Shown in pieces: positions 1-8,096 of a stretch of DNA of 16,002 nucleotides. Under the pieces are notes generated by a model, which searched no databases, had not been told where the DNA came from, and saw only the letters and a list, made by a program, of their open reading frames with translations. The stretch's first letter is position 1. The number at the start of each line of letters is the position of its first letter. The position numbers and the translations under genes were made by a program. The stretch comes from Pinguiococcus pyrenoidosus (taxonomy: Eukaryota > Sar > Pinguiophyceae > Pinguiochrysidales > Pinguiochrysidaceae), in contig JAAMXY010000745.1 of NCBI GenBank assembly GCA_019677205.1, positions 1,676 to 17,677 of the forward strand, given 5' to 3'.

Positions 1-1
1 T

Positions 2-2095
2 CATCGCAGCTACCCATCCACCATCCGGACGGCCGTCAGCAGCAAGCACCGGCCACTTCCGAGCTCCCACTGCTCTTCGGCCAACACCGCCGGATCGCGG
101 GAAGTGAGGCACGAGAAGGAGGCGAGCAGGCCCGTCAAGGCCGTGGGCCGCTGGATGCGCGCGCACGTCTTGGGGGTGCTCGAGCTGCAGGTGGTGCCGG
201 AGCACAATCTCGTCATCTCGCGGGGCGCGGACTGCACCATCCGTGTCTTCGAGAGCATGACGCGGACGACGCTCTTGAGCCTCTCCAGCTCCACAAAGAG
301 CCCTCTCGCCAGTCCGCTGCCCTTCACCGGCATGGGCTGGGTGAGAACGGAGGGGCAGCTGGAGTTCTTGATGGCCATCGACTCGGAGGGCTTCGTGGAA
401 GCCTGGTCTTTCTTCGGAGAGCGCCAGGTGCTCAAGAAGCAGCTCGTCAAGCGGAGCCTGAGGGACAAGGGAGCACCCCTCTTTGGGACCCTGGAGGCCA
501 TGGCTGGGAGGTCCGACATGTTCCTCGCCTTCGAGCCGAGCTCCGCCCAAGTCAGCGCGTGGGTCGTCGAGACGGACTCCAGGTGTCGCGCCATGATCGG
601 CCACACCGACGCCGTCGTAGGAGTCACGCTCATGCGCAGATCGTCCTCCCTAGGCTACGGCGCCTCGGCTGCTCTTCGGCCGTCTGCGGTGGCAGCGACG
701 AGCGTCTCGAACGCCGATCGCTGGAAGCAGAAGCTGCTGGAGCAGCAGGAGCGACGGGAGGAGAAGCTCCCCACGAGGAGCATTCGGCCTCGGCTCCTGG
801 AGACACCGAACCCGGCGCTCGACTCGAGGGCCGCCTTGGATATCTCCGACGGCCAGATTCGCGTCTTCTCATCCGGGCTGGATGCCCGGATGATCTGCTG
901 GGACGACTTTGAAGCCGAGAGGGACTTCTCCTGGGCCATTCCCAGCTCGGAAGTCCAGTGCGTCCTGGGCCTGTCCAACGAGGCGCTCATCGCGACGGGC
1001 CATGAGGACGGCAGCGTTGCTCTCTGGGTACCGGATAGCGGCGATGGATACGTTCTGGGTCGCCACGCGAACAGCGTCATCTGTCTCACGTACGTGGTGC
1101 AGCCCACGTCGGTGCTGCGGAAGGCCAAGGAGGTGGAAGAGGTGCCAAACGAGCAGCAGGCGGTGGATCGCAAGCTGGTCAGCGCCGGCTACGACGGCAG
1201 CATCTGCTTCTGGGATCTCAAGTCGTCCTCCGGCGGGAAGCTCGGCGTGTTCAACTACTGCATCGAGGAAGCACATGGGAAGGAGAACAAGGAGATCCTG
1301 GCCCTCCACTACCACGAGGCCAGCGGGCTGCTCTGCAGCGGTGGAAGCAGCTCGGCGATCCGCTTGTGGGATGTGTCCCTTGGCGCCTGTCGGAATGTGC
1401 TACGGCAGCACACCGACGCGGTGACCTGCTTCGCCAGCGACGGCTCCTTCCTTGCGAGCGGCGGCGACGATGGGCGCATTCATGTGTGGTATCTCGGCGC
1501 TCCGTCCACCACGTCAAGTCAGCAGTACCTGGCCTACAGCATTCTGGCACACAACGAATGCGTTAGGGATCTCGTGCTCGTGCCGCGCGTGGGAGTTCTG
1601 TGCAGCTGCGGCAACGACGGCTTCATTCGGCTGTGGATGTTGAATGACGACGATCTGCCGCGAAGTGCGTTGCCTCGTTCTGACGCGCCGCTCGTACGAA
1701 GCCAAGTTTTGACGGACGCGGAAGAGAAGGAGGAATTGGCGGCGCTCGAGGAAGACGAGGAGAGGATGCGGCAGCAGGAGGCAGTCGAGCAGGAGCAGGA
1801 GAACCGGCGGAGACGCCTTCGCCTGGAGCTCTCCAACAGCCTCTACAGACCGACGGCGCTGGCGGTGAGGCTGTGCCTGGACGGCGGGGCGAATCTCTTC
1901 GTCGGCACGCAGCAGGGCGCCGTGCTCAACTTCACCTTGTCGGAGGCCGAGCTGCGCTCGAGCCCCGGCAAGTCGACGCGACAGGTCCTGGCAGAGGCTT
2001 CTCATGTCCAGGCGGAGGCCGAGGCGCTGGAGGCGGAGCTGGGGTCGACACAGAGGATACTGACGTCGCAGGAAGGTCTTCTCACCGAGGCATAA
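2..2095 (+). CDS. WD40-repeat protein with C-terminal coiled coil, 5' end missing
   Basis: The frame is open from base 2 to the TAA at 2093-2095, with no intron visible. No credible ATG opens it, so the start lies upstream. Counting residues from the codon at 104, I see about eight WD40 blades ending in CTIRVF (44-49), FVEAWSF (97-103), MICWD (263-267), VALWV (305-309), ICFWDL (367-372), IRLWDV (419-424), IHVWYL (459-464) and IRLWML (508-513). A basic, probably helical insertion of about 65 residues (178-245) splits one blade. An acidic then basic coiled coil (about 536-580) is followed by a possible closing strand (583-610) and a second short coiled coil (624-657). WD40 propellers are usually protein-interaction scaffolds. 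I do not recognise the specific orthologue and see no enzymatic domain. It converges with the PHGDH gene. Confidence 0.9.
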   Translation, partial: HRSYPSTIRTAVSSKHRPLPSSHCSSANTAGSREVRHEKEASRPVKAVGRWMRAHVLGVLELQVVPEHNLVISRGADCTIRVFESMTRTTLLSLSSSTKSPLASPLPFTGMGWVRTEGQLEFLMAIDSEGFVEAWSFFGERQVLKKQLVKRSLRDKGAPLFGTLEAMAGRSDMFLAFEPSSAQVSAWVVETDSRCRAMIGHTDAVVGVTLMRRSSSLGYGASAALRPSAVAATSVSNADRWKQKLLEQQERREEKLPTRSIRPRLLETPNPALDSRAALDISDGQIRVFSSGLDARMICWDDFEAERDFSWAIPSSEVQCVLGLSNEALIATGHEDGSVALWVPDSGDGYVLGRHANSVICLTYVVQPTSVLRKAKEVEEVPNEQQAVDRKLVSAGYDGSICFWDLKSSSGGKLGVFNYCIEEAHGKENKEILALHYHEASGLLCSGGSSSAIRLWDVSLGACRNVLRQHTDAVTCFASDGSFLASGGDDGRIHVWYLGAPSTTSSQQYLAYSILAHNECVRDLVLVPRVGVLCSCGNDGFIRLWMLNDDDLPRSALPRSDAPLVRSQVLTDAEEKEELAALEEDEERMRQQEAVEQEQENRRRRLRLELSNSLYRPTALAVRLCLDGGANLFVGTQQGAVLNFTLSEAELRSSPGKSTRQVLAEASHVQAEAEALEAELGSTQRILTSQEGLLTEA

Positions 2096-3029
2096 GAGTC
2101 CCAAGGTGGAGGCGGATAAGCAACAAAGCGACGGTCTTCTTGATCACTTGGATGGAACGCGCAGCATCATCTCTCTCTTGGAGATGGACGCCTCTGGTCA
2201 GCCACAACTCGCATGTGTGGCCCCTCCCTTCGTCCTGTCACGCCTCGCCATGCAAGAGCGCATCATGAGCCGATGCCTATGTACCACCGGTTCTTCTGGA
2301 TGCGCCGCGACATGATCTTGCGTCCACCCTTGGTCCGCAGGCGCCGCAGAAAGCCATGCTGCCGTCCAAGCCAAGCCAAGCCAGGGATGAGTTAGCGTGC
2401 CCGCAGCAAGCTTTGGAGACCTTCTACCACCCACATACCCGTCGTTTTCGCCGCTTCACGCTTGGTTGATACGTCCGCTTCACCAGCTCCAGGGGGCAGA
2501 TCTGCCCGCTCTCGGCCGCTGGCGCAACGACCCCCTGAGCTGGACTCCAGGCGTCCAGCCTCAGCTGTTCGGACAGTGTGTTCACGCAGAGGCCCATAGG
2601 AGCTGCCTCGGATCCAGCAAGGTCCTTCCGCCAATTCTGGAGGCCCAGAGAACGCAGCGGCGGCGGGGGAAGAGACGCTTGGGCCGGTGGAGCTGTGAAA
2701 ACGCCTCGCAGACTGGATCCCATGCACGTCAGCTGACAGCCACGAGGCTGCCTCTGGGCCACCGACTGCCAGACAGGCGCAGCAAGGCGAAGCCGAAGGC
2801 TCGCGAGGCTGCTCATTGCAACTCAGAGCGCGAGCGACTGCTGCGAGAGACACGGAAAGGCCCCCAAAACAAGCAGACGCGCAGACGACGCCAAATGCCC
2901 AAATGCCCACATGCCAAATGCGCGAAAATGGATTCAGGACGGGTACCGAAAGTATGGTCACTTCTAGCATTCGTCTTGCGTCAGACCCGGCTTTTAGCAA
3001 ATGGAAATGGAAGAGCTTCAGTTCCTCCA

Positions 3030-3115
3030 ATAATCAAAATTTTCTGTTTACAACATTATATATTAATTCAACCAGAATATTTTAAAATTTGTAAACCTAT
3101 TTTTACACAGTGATC
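3030..3115. other. AT-rich island in GC-rich DNA
   Basis: About 85 bases are dominated by A and T, including TATATATTAATTC near 3057-3069 and TATTTTAAAATTTG near 3079-3092. Both flanks are GC-rich. It could be the polyadenylation region of the WD40 gene, a scaffold or origin-like segment, or the remnant of an inserted element. The sequence does not decide between these. Confidence 0.5.
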
Positions 3116-3831
3116 CCATTGGTTGCGAGCAAGACATGGCACGAAAAGCGGCGACGGAGCCTGCGCCGTCGCTGCATTCCGGCCATAGACGCTCAGCCTT
3201 GAGCGTTGAATTCCGATAGTGCAAAGGAAGCAGTCTAGCCGGAGATATTGCGCGCGCGATGCCTCGTGGACCTGGAGTCCGCCTGAGACACCTGCGAAAG
3301 AAGCCCAATCGTGGTAAGTTGCTGGGCTTCCGCCTCTTCCTGCTCCGCACTGCTTCTTCGCTTCGGCCTGCTTAGCCCACGGTCACATCGAATTTGGGTT
3401 TCGGTCCTCATGATGACGAAATGAGAACCCTGTAGGCTGTGACTGCTGCGGCCCCTTTCAGTTCGTTCCGGATGGCGCCGCGGAACGCTTCGAAGGTGTC
3501 GGCTCCTCCTGGGCTCCTCATGGAGTGAATGCAGCTGCTGATAACGCGGACGAGGACGACGATGGGACGTAGAGCGGCTGGAGCGTCCTTTTTGTGGGCA
3601 ACGAGCACGGGCAACGTGCAGCGAAGGAGCGATGGCTCCGCTTCGGCTGCTCCGCCTACCAACACGGTGAACTGAGGATGGGAAGCGATCGAGCTGCCGC
3701 CGCTGCCGGCCAAACCTTCAAAATCGTTTCCATGCTAGCCTCACCAAAGCTGAGCGGAAGGCATAAGAGGGAAAGGCAACAAGTATGACTCTGCGAAAAA
3801 GAAGAGGAGGGGGTTTGCGTGCAAGCATTGT

Positions 3832-3891
3832 AAGGATCAGCCTCGCAAGGATCAGCCTCGCAAGGATCAGCCTCGCAGGGATCAGCCTCGC
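3832..3891. repeat. 15-bp minisatellite, four copies
   Basis: The unit AAGGATCAGCCTCGC is repeated at 3832, 3847 and 3862, with a one-base variant (AGGGATCAGCCTCGC) at 3877, followed by a degenerate start of a fifth copy. The 15-bp period keeps a frame open on both strands, which creates spurious repetitive ORFs. It lies about 140 bp past the PHGDH stop codon, on the 3' side of that gene. Confidence 0.95.
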
Positions 3892-4032
3892 AGGAATGAA
3901 TGGTGGAGTTGCTTCGGTCGTGGTCTATTCCGCAACCAGGATTCCAACACAAAACGCCAGGCGAGAGACACCCATCTTCTTTCTGTCAACTCGAGCCGTC
4001 CACGATAACCCTAGCTTCAATCACTCGCTCGC

Positions 4033-6208
4033 TCACGAGAAGTTCGCCGTGCGGATGTCCTTGAGGGTGCCGAGGTCGTCGAGCTGCTCGAGCGCTTGGG
4101 CAGGCACTGCGCTATCCAGGGTCATGAGGCAAAGCGCCCGGTCGTCGGTCTGCCGGCTCAGGCGGAGCGTAGCCACGTTGATGTTGTACGCTCGCAAGGT
4201 GTCCAGCACGCCAAGGACCGCACCAGGCTTGTCCTCATTGCTGCAAGGAAGGAAGAAGTGTCAGCACCACGAAGCTTCCTCGAAGGGAACGGGATATCGT
4301 GGCGGGCAAAAGGAATCGTGGCGGGCAAAAGGAATCGTGGTGGGCAAAAGGAATCGTGGCGGGCAAAAGGAACCGTGGCGGGCAGACGTTCCCACACGAA
4401 ACCCCTCTCTCACCTGAACATGAGCAGCGTGCCTTCCGGAGAGAAGGCGGGGAACGAGCTGTGGTCGTTGATCTGCACGATGTGCGGGTCCTCGCCGAAG
4501 ACGGATCCCGTGACGGTCATGGCGCCGCCGTTCTTCGTCGTGATGCTCACGGAAATGAGGTTCCCGAACGGGCCCGACGGGTCCACCACGTCGCCGGCGA
4601 CGCCGGACTCGATGCCCATCTCGCCGGCCAGGAAAGGGGCGGCGATCAGAGTGGGTTCGCCCGAGGTCAGGTGACGAAGCGCGCCACGCAGCACGCAAGC
4701 CTTGAGCAGGTCCCGGGCGGCAGTGCTGGTGATGTCTATGTCTCTACCACCCCAAGTGCGGAGCTCCAGGGAGTTCAAGTTGCCTCCGGCGCACTGGGAC
4801 ACGAGCTCTCCGATAACCTCACCAAGCTTCATGAATGGTCGCATCACGGCCTTCTCGGCCATGGACATGAACTTCACGTTCACGACACCAACGTAATCTC
4901 TGCCCATGAGGGTATCGCACATCTGCAGAGCGACGTCGCTAAGTAGAAATGCAGCGCAGCGCAGCGCTTGTTAGTCGAGGACGAACTCATCATCATTGCC
5001 CAGCGCGCGTCTCCCGGCCAAGCTTACCGGGCTACGTTGATCTGGGCTTCCTCCGTGCTGGCCCCGAGATGCGGCGTGCTGATCAGGTTGGGGTGCTCGA
5101 TCAGCTCCCGGAGCTCCTCCGGGGGCGGCTCGGCGGAATAGACATCCAGCGCCGCGCCGGCGACCTTGCCAGACTGGAGCCCTTCCAGGAGGGCCGCCTC
5201 GTCCACGATGCCGCCCCGCGCGCAGTTCACGATTCGCACGCCGTCCTTGCACTTCGAGAGGGTCTCCTTGTTGATCAGGTCCTTCGTGTCCGGGGTCAGG
5301 GGCGTGTGCAGCGTGATGAAGTCCGCCTGCGGCCAGATGCTCTCGAGGCTGAGCATCTCGATGCCGTACTCCTGCGCCGTCTCGGGGGGAAGCGCCGGGT
5401 CGAAGCCGATCAGGCGCATGCCCAGCGCCTTGCACCACTTGGCCACGACGAGTCCGATGCGGCCGCAGCCGACGATGGCCAGCGTCTTGCCGGAGATCTC
5501 CACGCCGGAGAAGGCCTTTCGCTCCCACTTGCCCGCCTTCATGGAGATGTCGGCCGCCGGGATGGAGCGCGCCACGCTGCAGATGAGGCTCACGGCGAGC
5601 TGCGCGGTGGAGACCGTGTTCCCGCCGGGCGTGTTCATGACCATGATTCCGCGTCGCGTCGCGTGCGGCGTATCGATGTTGTCAATGCCCACTCCGGCGC
5701 GCCCGATGACCTTGAGGTTCGTAGCGGCGTCCATAACCTTCGCGGTCACCTTCGTGGCCGAGCGCACGACCAGGCCGTCGTAGGCATGGATGATCTGGCA
5801 GAGCTCGTCCTCGGACAGGCCCGTGATGCTATCCACTTCGTGGCCGTTCTTCTCGAAGATCTCCACGCAGACAGGGTCGATCTGGTCGCTGCACAGGATC
5901 TTGGCCAGCGTCGCTGTTTGGGCGAAGAAGCAGGTCAAGGTCTTAGCCCGAGGGCGATGCTCATGCATGATAGGCACTCAAAGCCAAACCCAAACCCAAA
6001 CCCAAAGCCAAAGCCAAACCCAAACCCAAACCCAAACCCAAACCCAAAGCCAAAGCCAAAGCCAAAGCCAAAGCCAAAGCCTGGGCCCCGTGCCTGAACC
6101 AAAGCCTCCGCCAAAACCAAAGCGAAAATCCTCACCTCGGCTGCTGTGGAACGACCGCCGCGACACCAGACGGTTTGTTAAGGCGCTGAAGCGTTGCGCC
6201 AGCTGCAT
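4033..6208 (-). CDS. PHGDH: D-3-phosphoglycerate dehydrogenase, long ACT-domain form, with mitochondrial-type presequence
   Basis: This enzyme oxidises 3-phosphoglycerate to 3-phosphohydroxypyruvate with NAD+, the first step of the phosphorylated serine pathway. I place four exons on the minus strand: 6208-6136, 5913-5028, 4938-4414 and 4240-4033. They total 1692 nt (563 aa), and all GT-AG junctions restore the frame. Exon 1 starts with ATG (A at -3) and encodes 24 residues rich in Arg and Ser with no acidic residue, ending RRSFHSSR, like a mitochondrial targeting peptide. The substrate domain begins at about ATLAKILCSD. The Rossmann motif GCGRIG is at 173-178. The catalytic trio is Arg257 (NCARGG), Glu286 (YSAEPP) and His306 (TPHLGAS). 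An allosteric substrate-binding domain follows, then a C-terminal ACT domain (from NEDKPGAV) that usually binds serine. Length fits the animal-type long form. Exon 1 is inferred from splice signals and needs a transcript. Confidence 0.93.
4296..4385. repeat. 19-bp minisatellite in the last PHGDH intron
   Basis: The unit ATCGTGGCGGGCAAAAGGA starts at 4296, 4315, 4334 (one change) and 4353, with a partial fifth copy at 4372-4385. It fills more than half of the 173-nt intron (4241-4413) that precedes the ACT-domain exon. Splice sites lie outside the array (donor GTGAGA at 4413, acceptor TTGCAG ending at 4241), so copy number can vary without touching the protein. Confidence 0.95.
5980..6081. repeat. 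Hexamer array (AAACCC/AAAGCC, TTTGGG on the coding strand) in PHGDH intron 1
   Basis: Seventeen uninterrupted hexamers cover 102 bp. The order on the plus strand is one AAAGCC, three AAACCC, two AAAGCC, five AAACCC and six AAAGCC. The array is inside the inferred 222-nt first intron (5914-6135). On the PHGDH coding strand it reads TTTGGG/TTTGGC, with five TTTGGG units in a row, so the pre-mRNA carries a G-quadruplex motif with 3-nt loops. The unit resembles a telomeric repeat but lacks its A or T variation, and there is no sign of a chromosome end. Confidence 0.97.
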
Positions 6209-6934
6209 CTTGATGTAGAGATTAGGGGCTCGAAATGGGACCTATCGGGGTGTTTGGAAGTGTTTCGACGTCAGCAAATCGCATGAAACCAGCGCCTCCC
6301 GCCACGGGCTGACTCCAACGCACGAACGGCAACAGCTGGACACAGCGCCGCAGAACGCCAGGTTTCTATCGTCCTACTTGCGCTGCTTCCATTCCCGACG
6401 GATCTCCACGGCGAGCCGCGCCGTGGTGGACGCGAGGGGCGCTGCAGCGTGCGAGCGGCAGGGCGTACCTGGACTGAAGATTCACTGGGCCAAAACGTGC
6501 AGCTTCTCCCGCGCTCACAGCGCCAATGCGGTCCAGACGCTGCCTGAGGAACGTTCTTCCAACGACAGCTGCGCAGGCGAGAGCCACTTGCACGACTGCA
6601 CTTGAAGTGGGACGGGCGCGAAGAGAGGCAGTACGATGTGCACTCCAACGCTTCTCGTCGGCGAGAGGGGCGCTTGGCCACTCAAAAGACGACAGAGCAT
6701 GCGAACCAAACAGATTCCCTGCTGGATCGTATCTATGCGAAGGCTGGAAAGCGACAGATTCACAAAGGCCAATGGGAGAAGCTTTGCACCTGGATTTGAT
6801 GCGCTTATTCGGCGCAATGAAGGCGGGGATACAGATGTTCACCTTGATGACGCCTCTGTGTGAAGTTGCAGCATCAGCTGATTCGCCGGAGGCGACGCGA
6901 CGGAGACCAGCGACGCGCGGCGCGTGGGGTCTCA

Positions 6935-7010
6935 TTTCTTCTTCTGTGGTCTCGCACACACTTTCTGCCCAACTACGGAAGCCCCCTTTCTTCTTCTTCT
7001 GTGGTCTCGC
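6935..7010. repeat. Duplicated CT-rich motif
   Basis: The 20-base string TTCTTCTTCTGTGGTCTCGC occurs at 6936-6955 and again at 6991-7010, the second copy with an extra TTC. The copies are in the same orientation about 55 bp apart. The function is unknown. It may be a small segmental duplication. Confidence 0.9.
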
Positions 7011-7141
7011 GTGCGATGCCGGAGCGAGAGACCGAGCCTGCCTGACCATCGCACGATTGCATCAGGCAGCTTGACTTGGCAACGCATCCGACTGGCTGAA
7101 GCAGACAACGCAGCCATGAAGGAAAGCAGGAAAGCAAGGAG

Positions 7142-7187
7142 CAAGTCAAGCAAGTCAAGCAAGCAAGTCAAGCAAGTTAAGCAAGTC
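7142..7187. repeat. 9-bp tandem array CAAGTCAAG
   Basis: CAAGTCAAG occurs at 7142, 7151 and 7164, with variant CAAGTTAAG at 7173 and partial units between and after. It is a short low-complexity array with no coding potential that I can support. Confidence 0.9.
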
Positions 7188-7714
7188 TAGTAGCCTCTCC
7201 GCAGTTGCACGGCGCGAGGCGCAAGCAGCGCTGCCAAGCAATTGGCGATTCGAAGGAACAGACCCTTGCGTCGATCCCAAGCAGGTCACCCTCGCTTGCC
7301 GCCGCGTCGTTTTCACGCGCGTTTCGGCAAGTCTCCAAGGCGTTGGCGACGCCCGCGATGCTCCCTGCAACAAGCGCGATTCTGCGAAGGCATCTTCACC
7401 GTGTGTTTATGCACCCCTGTCACGGCCTTGTGTCTTATTACGATTCTTCTCGTAGCATGACGTGCGCAGCGGAGTGTGAGCCAATGGCATCGAGGAAAGT
7501 GCGACGAACGAACGAAACAAGTCCAATGGAATATAAGAATTTCCAAACCCGCGGCGGCCGTTGGAAACCCCAAGCAGACATCCTCGGAAGGCCACCAAAC
7601 ACGGGGGACGCGCTGCCGAAGGTTCGACCTTGGCAACGGAAGCGTTGACGCATCACGCCACGCCTGGCTTCGCATCCGGCCCGGACGTCGTCCCTAGTTA
7701 AGCCTCGTCCGCTT

Positions 7715-7732
7715 CAGCTCCGGCCGGAGCTG
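7715..7732. promoter_or_regulatory. 18-bp perfect palindrome upstream of the PH-domain gene
   Basis: CAGCTCCGGCCGGAGCTG reads the same on both strands. It sits about 365 bp upstream of the PH-protein start in a very GC-rich stretch (about 7700-7780). A homodimeric factor site is possible. A regulatory role is inferred only from symmetry and position. Confidence 0.3.
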
Positions 7733-8096
7733 GAGCGCCGCGGCCGGCCTAGTTGTCCGCCGCGCGGTCCCCTTGACAGAAGGAGCGGCTAAGCCGCGCC
7801 TTGTATGCGCCCGCTTCGTCCACGGCAGAAGTCCAACGCCAAGGCTGTCCCGCCGAGCCACACTCCATCTGGCGCCTCCTACAGGCCCATAACGGCCGCC
7901 TGCGTGCAGCGGTGCCCAACGCCGACTGCTGCGCGGCGTCGAAAGGCGAAGCGCACGTCCTCCGGCGCTTGACAGCCGCGGCGGAACCGCGGCCGAGAGC
8001 GCCGAGCGCCCAACCCCCCCCCGGAGCGACTGGCGGCGGGGCGCGGCCCTCGCCAGTGAAGCCAGGCGGAACGCGAGGCGACGAGAAGAGAGCAGA

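Larger units (their letters stand above)
2096..4032. other. Gene-free spacer between two convergent genes
   Basis: Long open frames exist on both strands here (for example 2392-3030 on the minus strand and 2397-3113 on the plus strand). They overlap each other, show no recognisable domain, and look like chance open frames in GC-rich DNA. The spacer should hold the 3' ends of the WD40 transcript and of the PHGDH transcript. It also holds an AT-rich island (about 3030-3115) and a 15-bp minisatellite (3832-3891). I see no RNA gene. Confidence 0.6.
6209..8096. other. Divergent intergenic spacer (PHGDH and PH-domain genes)
   Basis: This 1.9-kb stretch lies between two genes that point away from each other, so it should contain both promoters. 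I see no TATA box at a convincing distance from either start. Open frames (for example 6366-7049 minus, 7205-7648 plus, 7313-7675 minus) overlap on opposite strands, carry no recognisable domain and are probably noise. Visible structure is limited to a duplicated CT-rich motif (6935-7010), a 9-bp repeat array (7142-7187) and an 18-bp palindrome (7715-7732). Confidence 0.55.

Noticed and set aside
2392-3113. Overlapping open frames of 212 and 238 codons on opposite strands
   Set aside because: No recognisable domain. Both are open because stop codons are rare in GC-rich DNA, and neither is better supported than the other.
3109-3117. AGTGATCCC shared with the transposon left end (14120-14128)
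   Set aside because: A 9-base match in 16 kb has an appreciable chance of being random, and no transposon end or inverted partner lies nearby.
3408-3713. 101-codon minus-strand frame
   Set aside because: Short, compositionally ordinary and without any domain or splice context.
4949-6097. 382-codon plus-strand frame across PHGDH exon 2
   Set aside because: It is antisense to a well-supported enzyme exon and shows no domain.
5935-6218. Repetitive proteins (Phe-Gly or Gln-Thr-Gln-Ser runs) encoded over the hexamer array
   Set aside because: These are translations of the 6-bp repeat inside an intron. The flanking splice sites and exact phase match explain the region better.
7610-7640. GGTTCGACC string suggesting a tRNA T-arm
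   Set aside because: The stem has a 5-nt loop and no acceptor, D or anticodon arm can be folded around it.
6366-7675. Several open frames in the divergent spacer
   Set aside because: They overlap on both strands, have no domain, and cross simple repeats.
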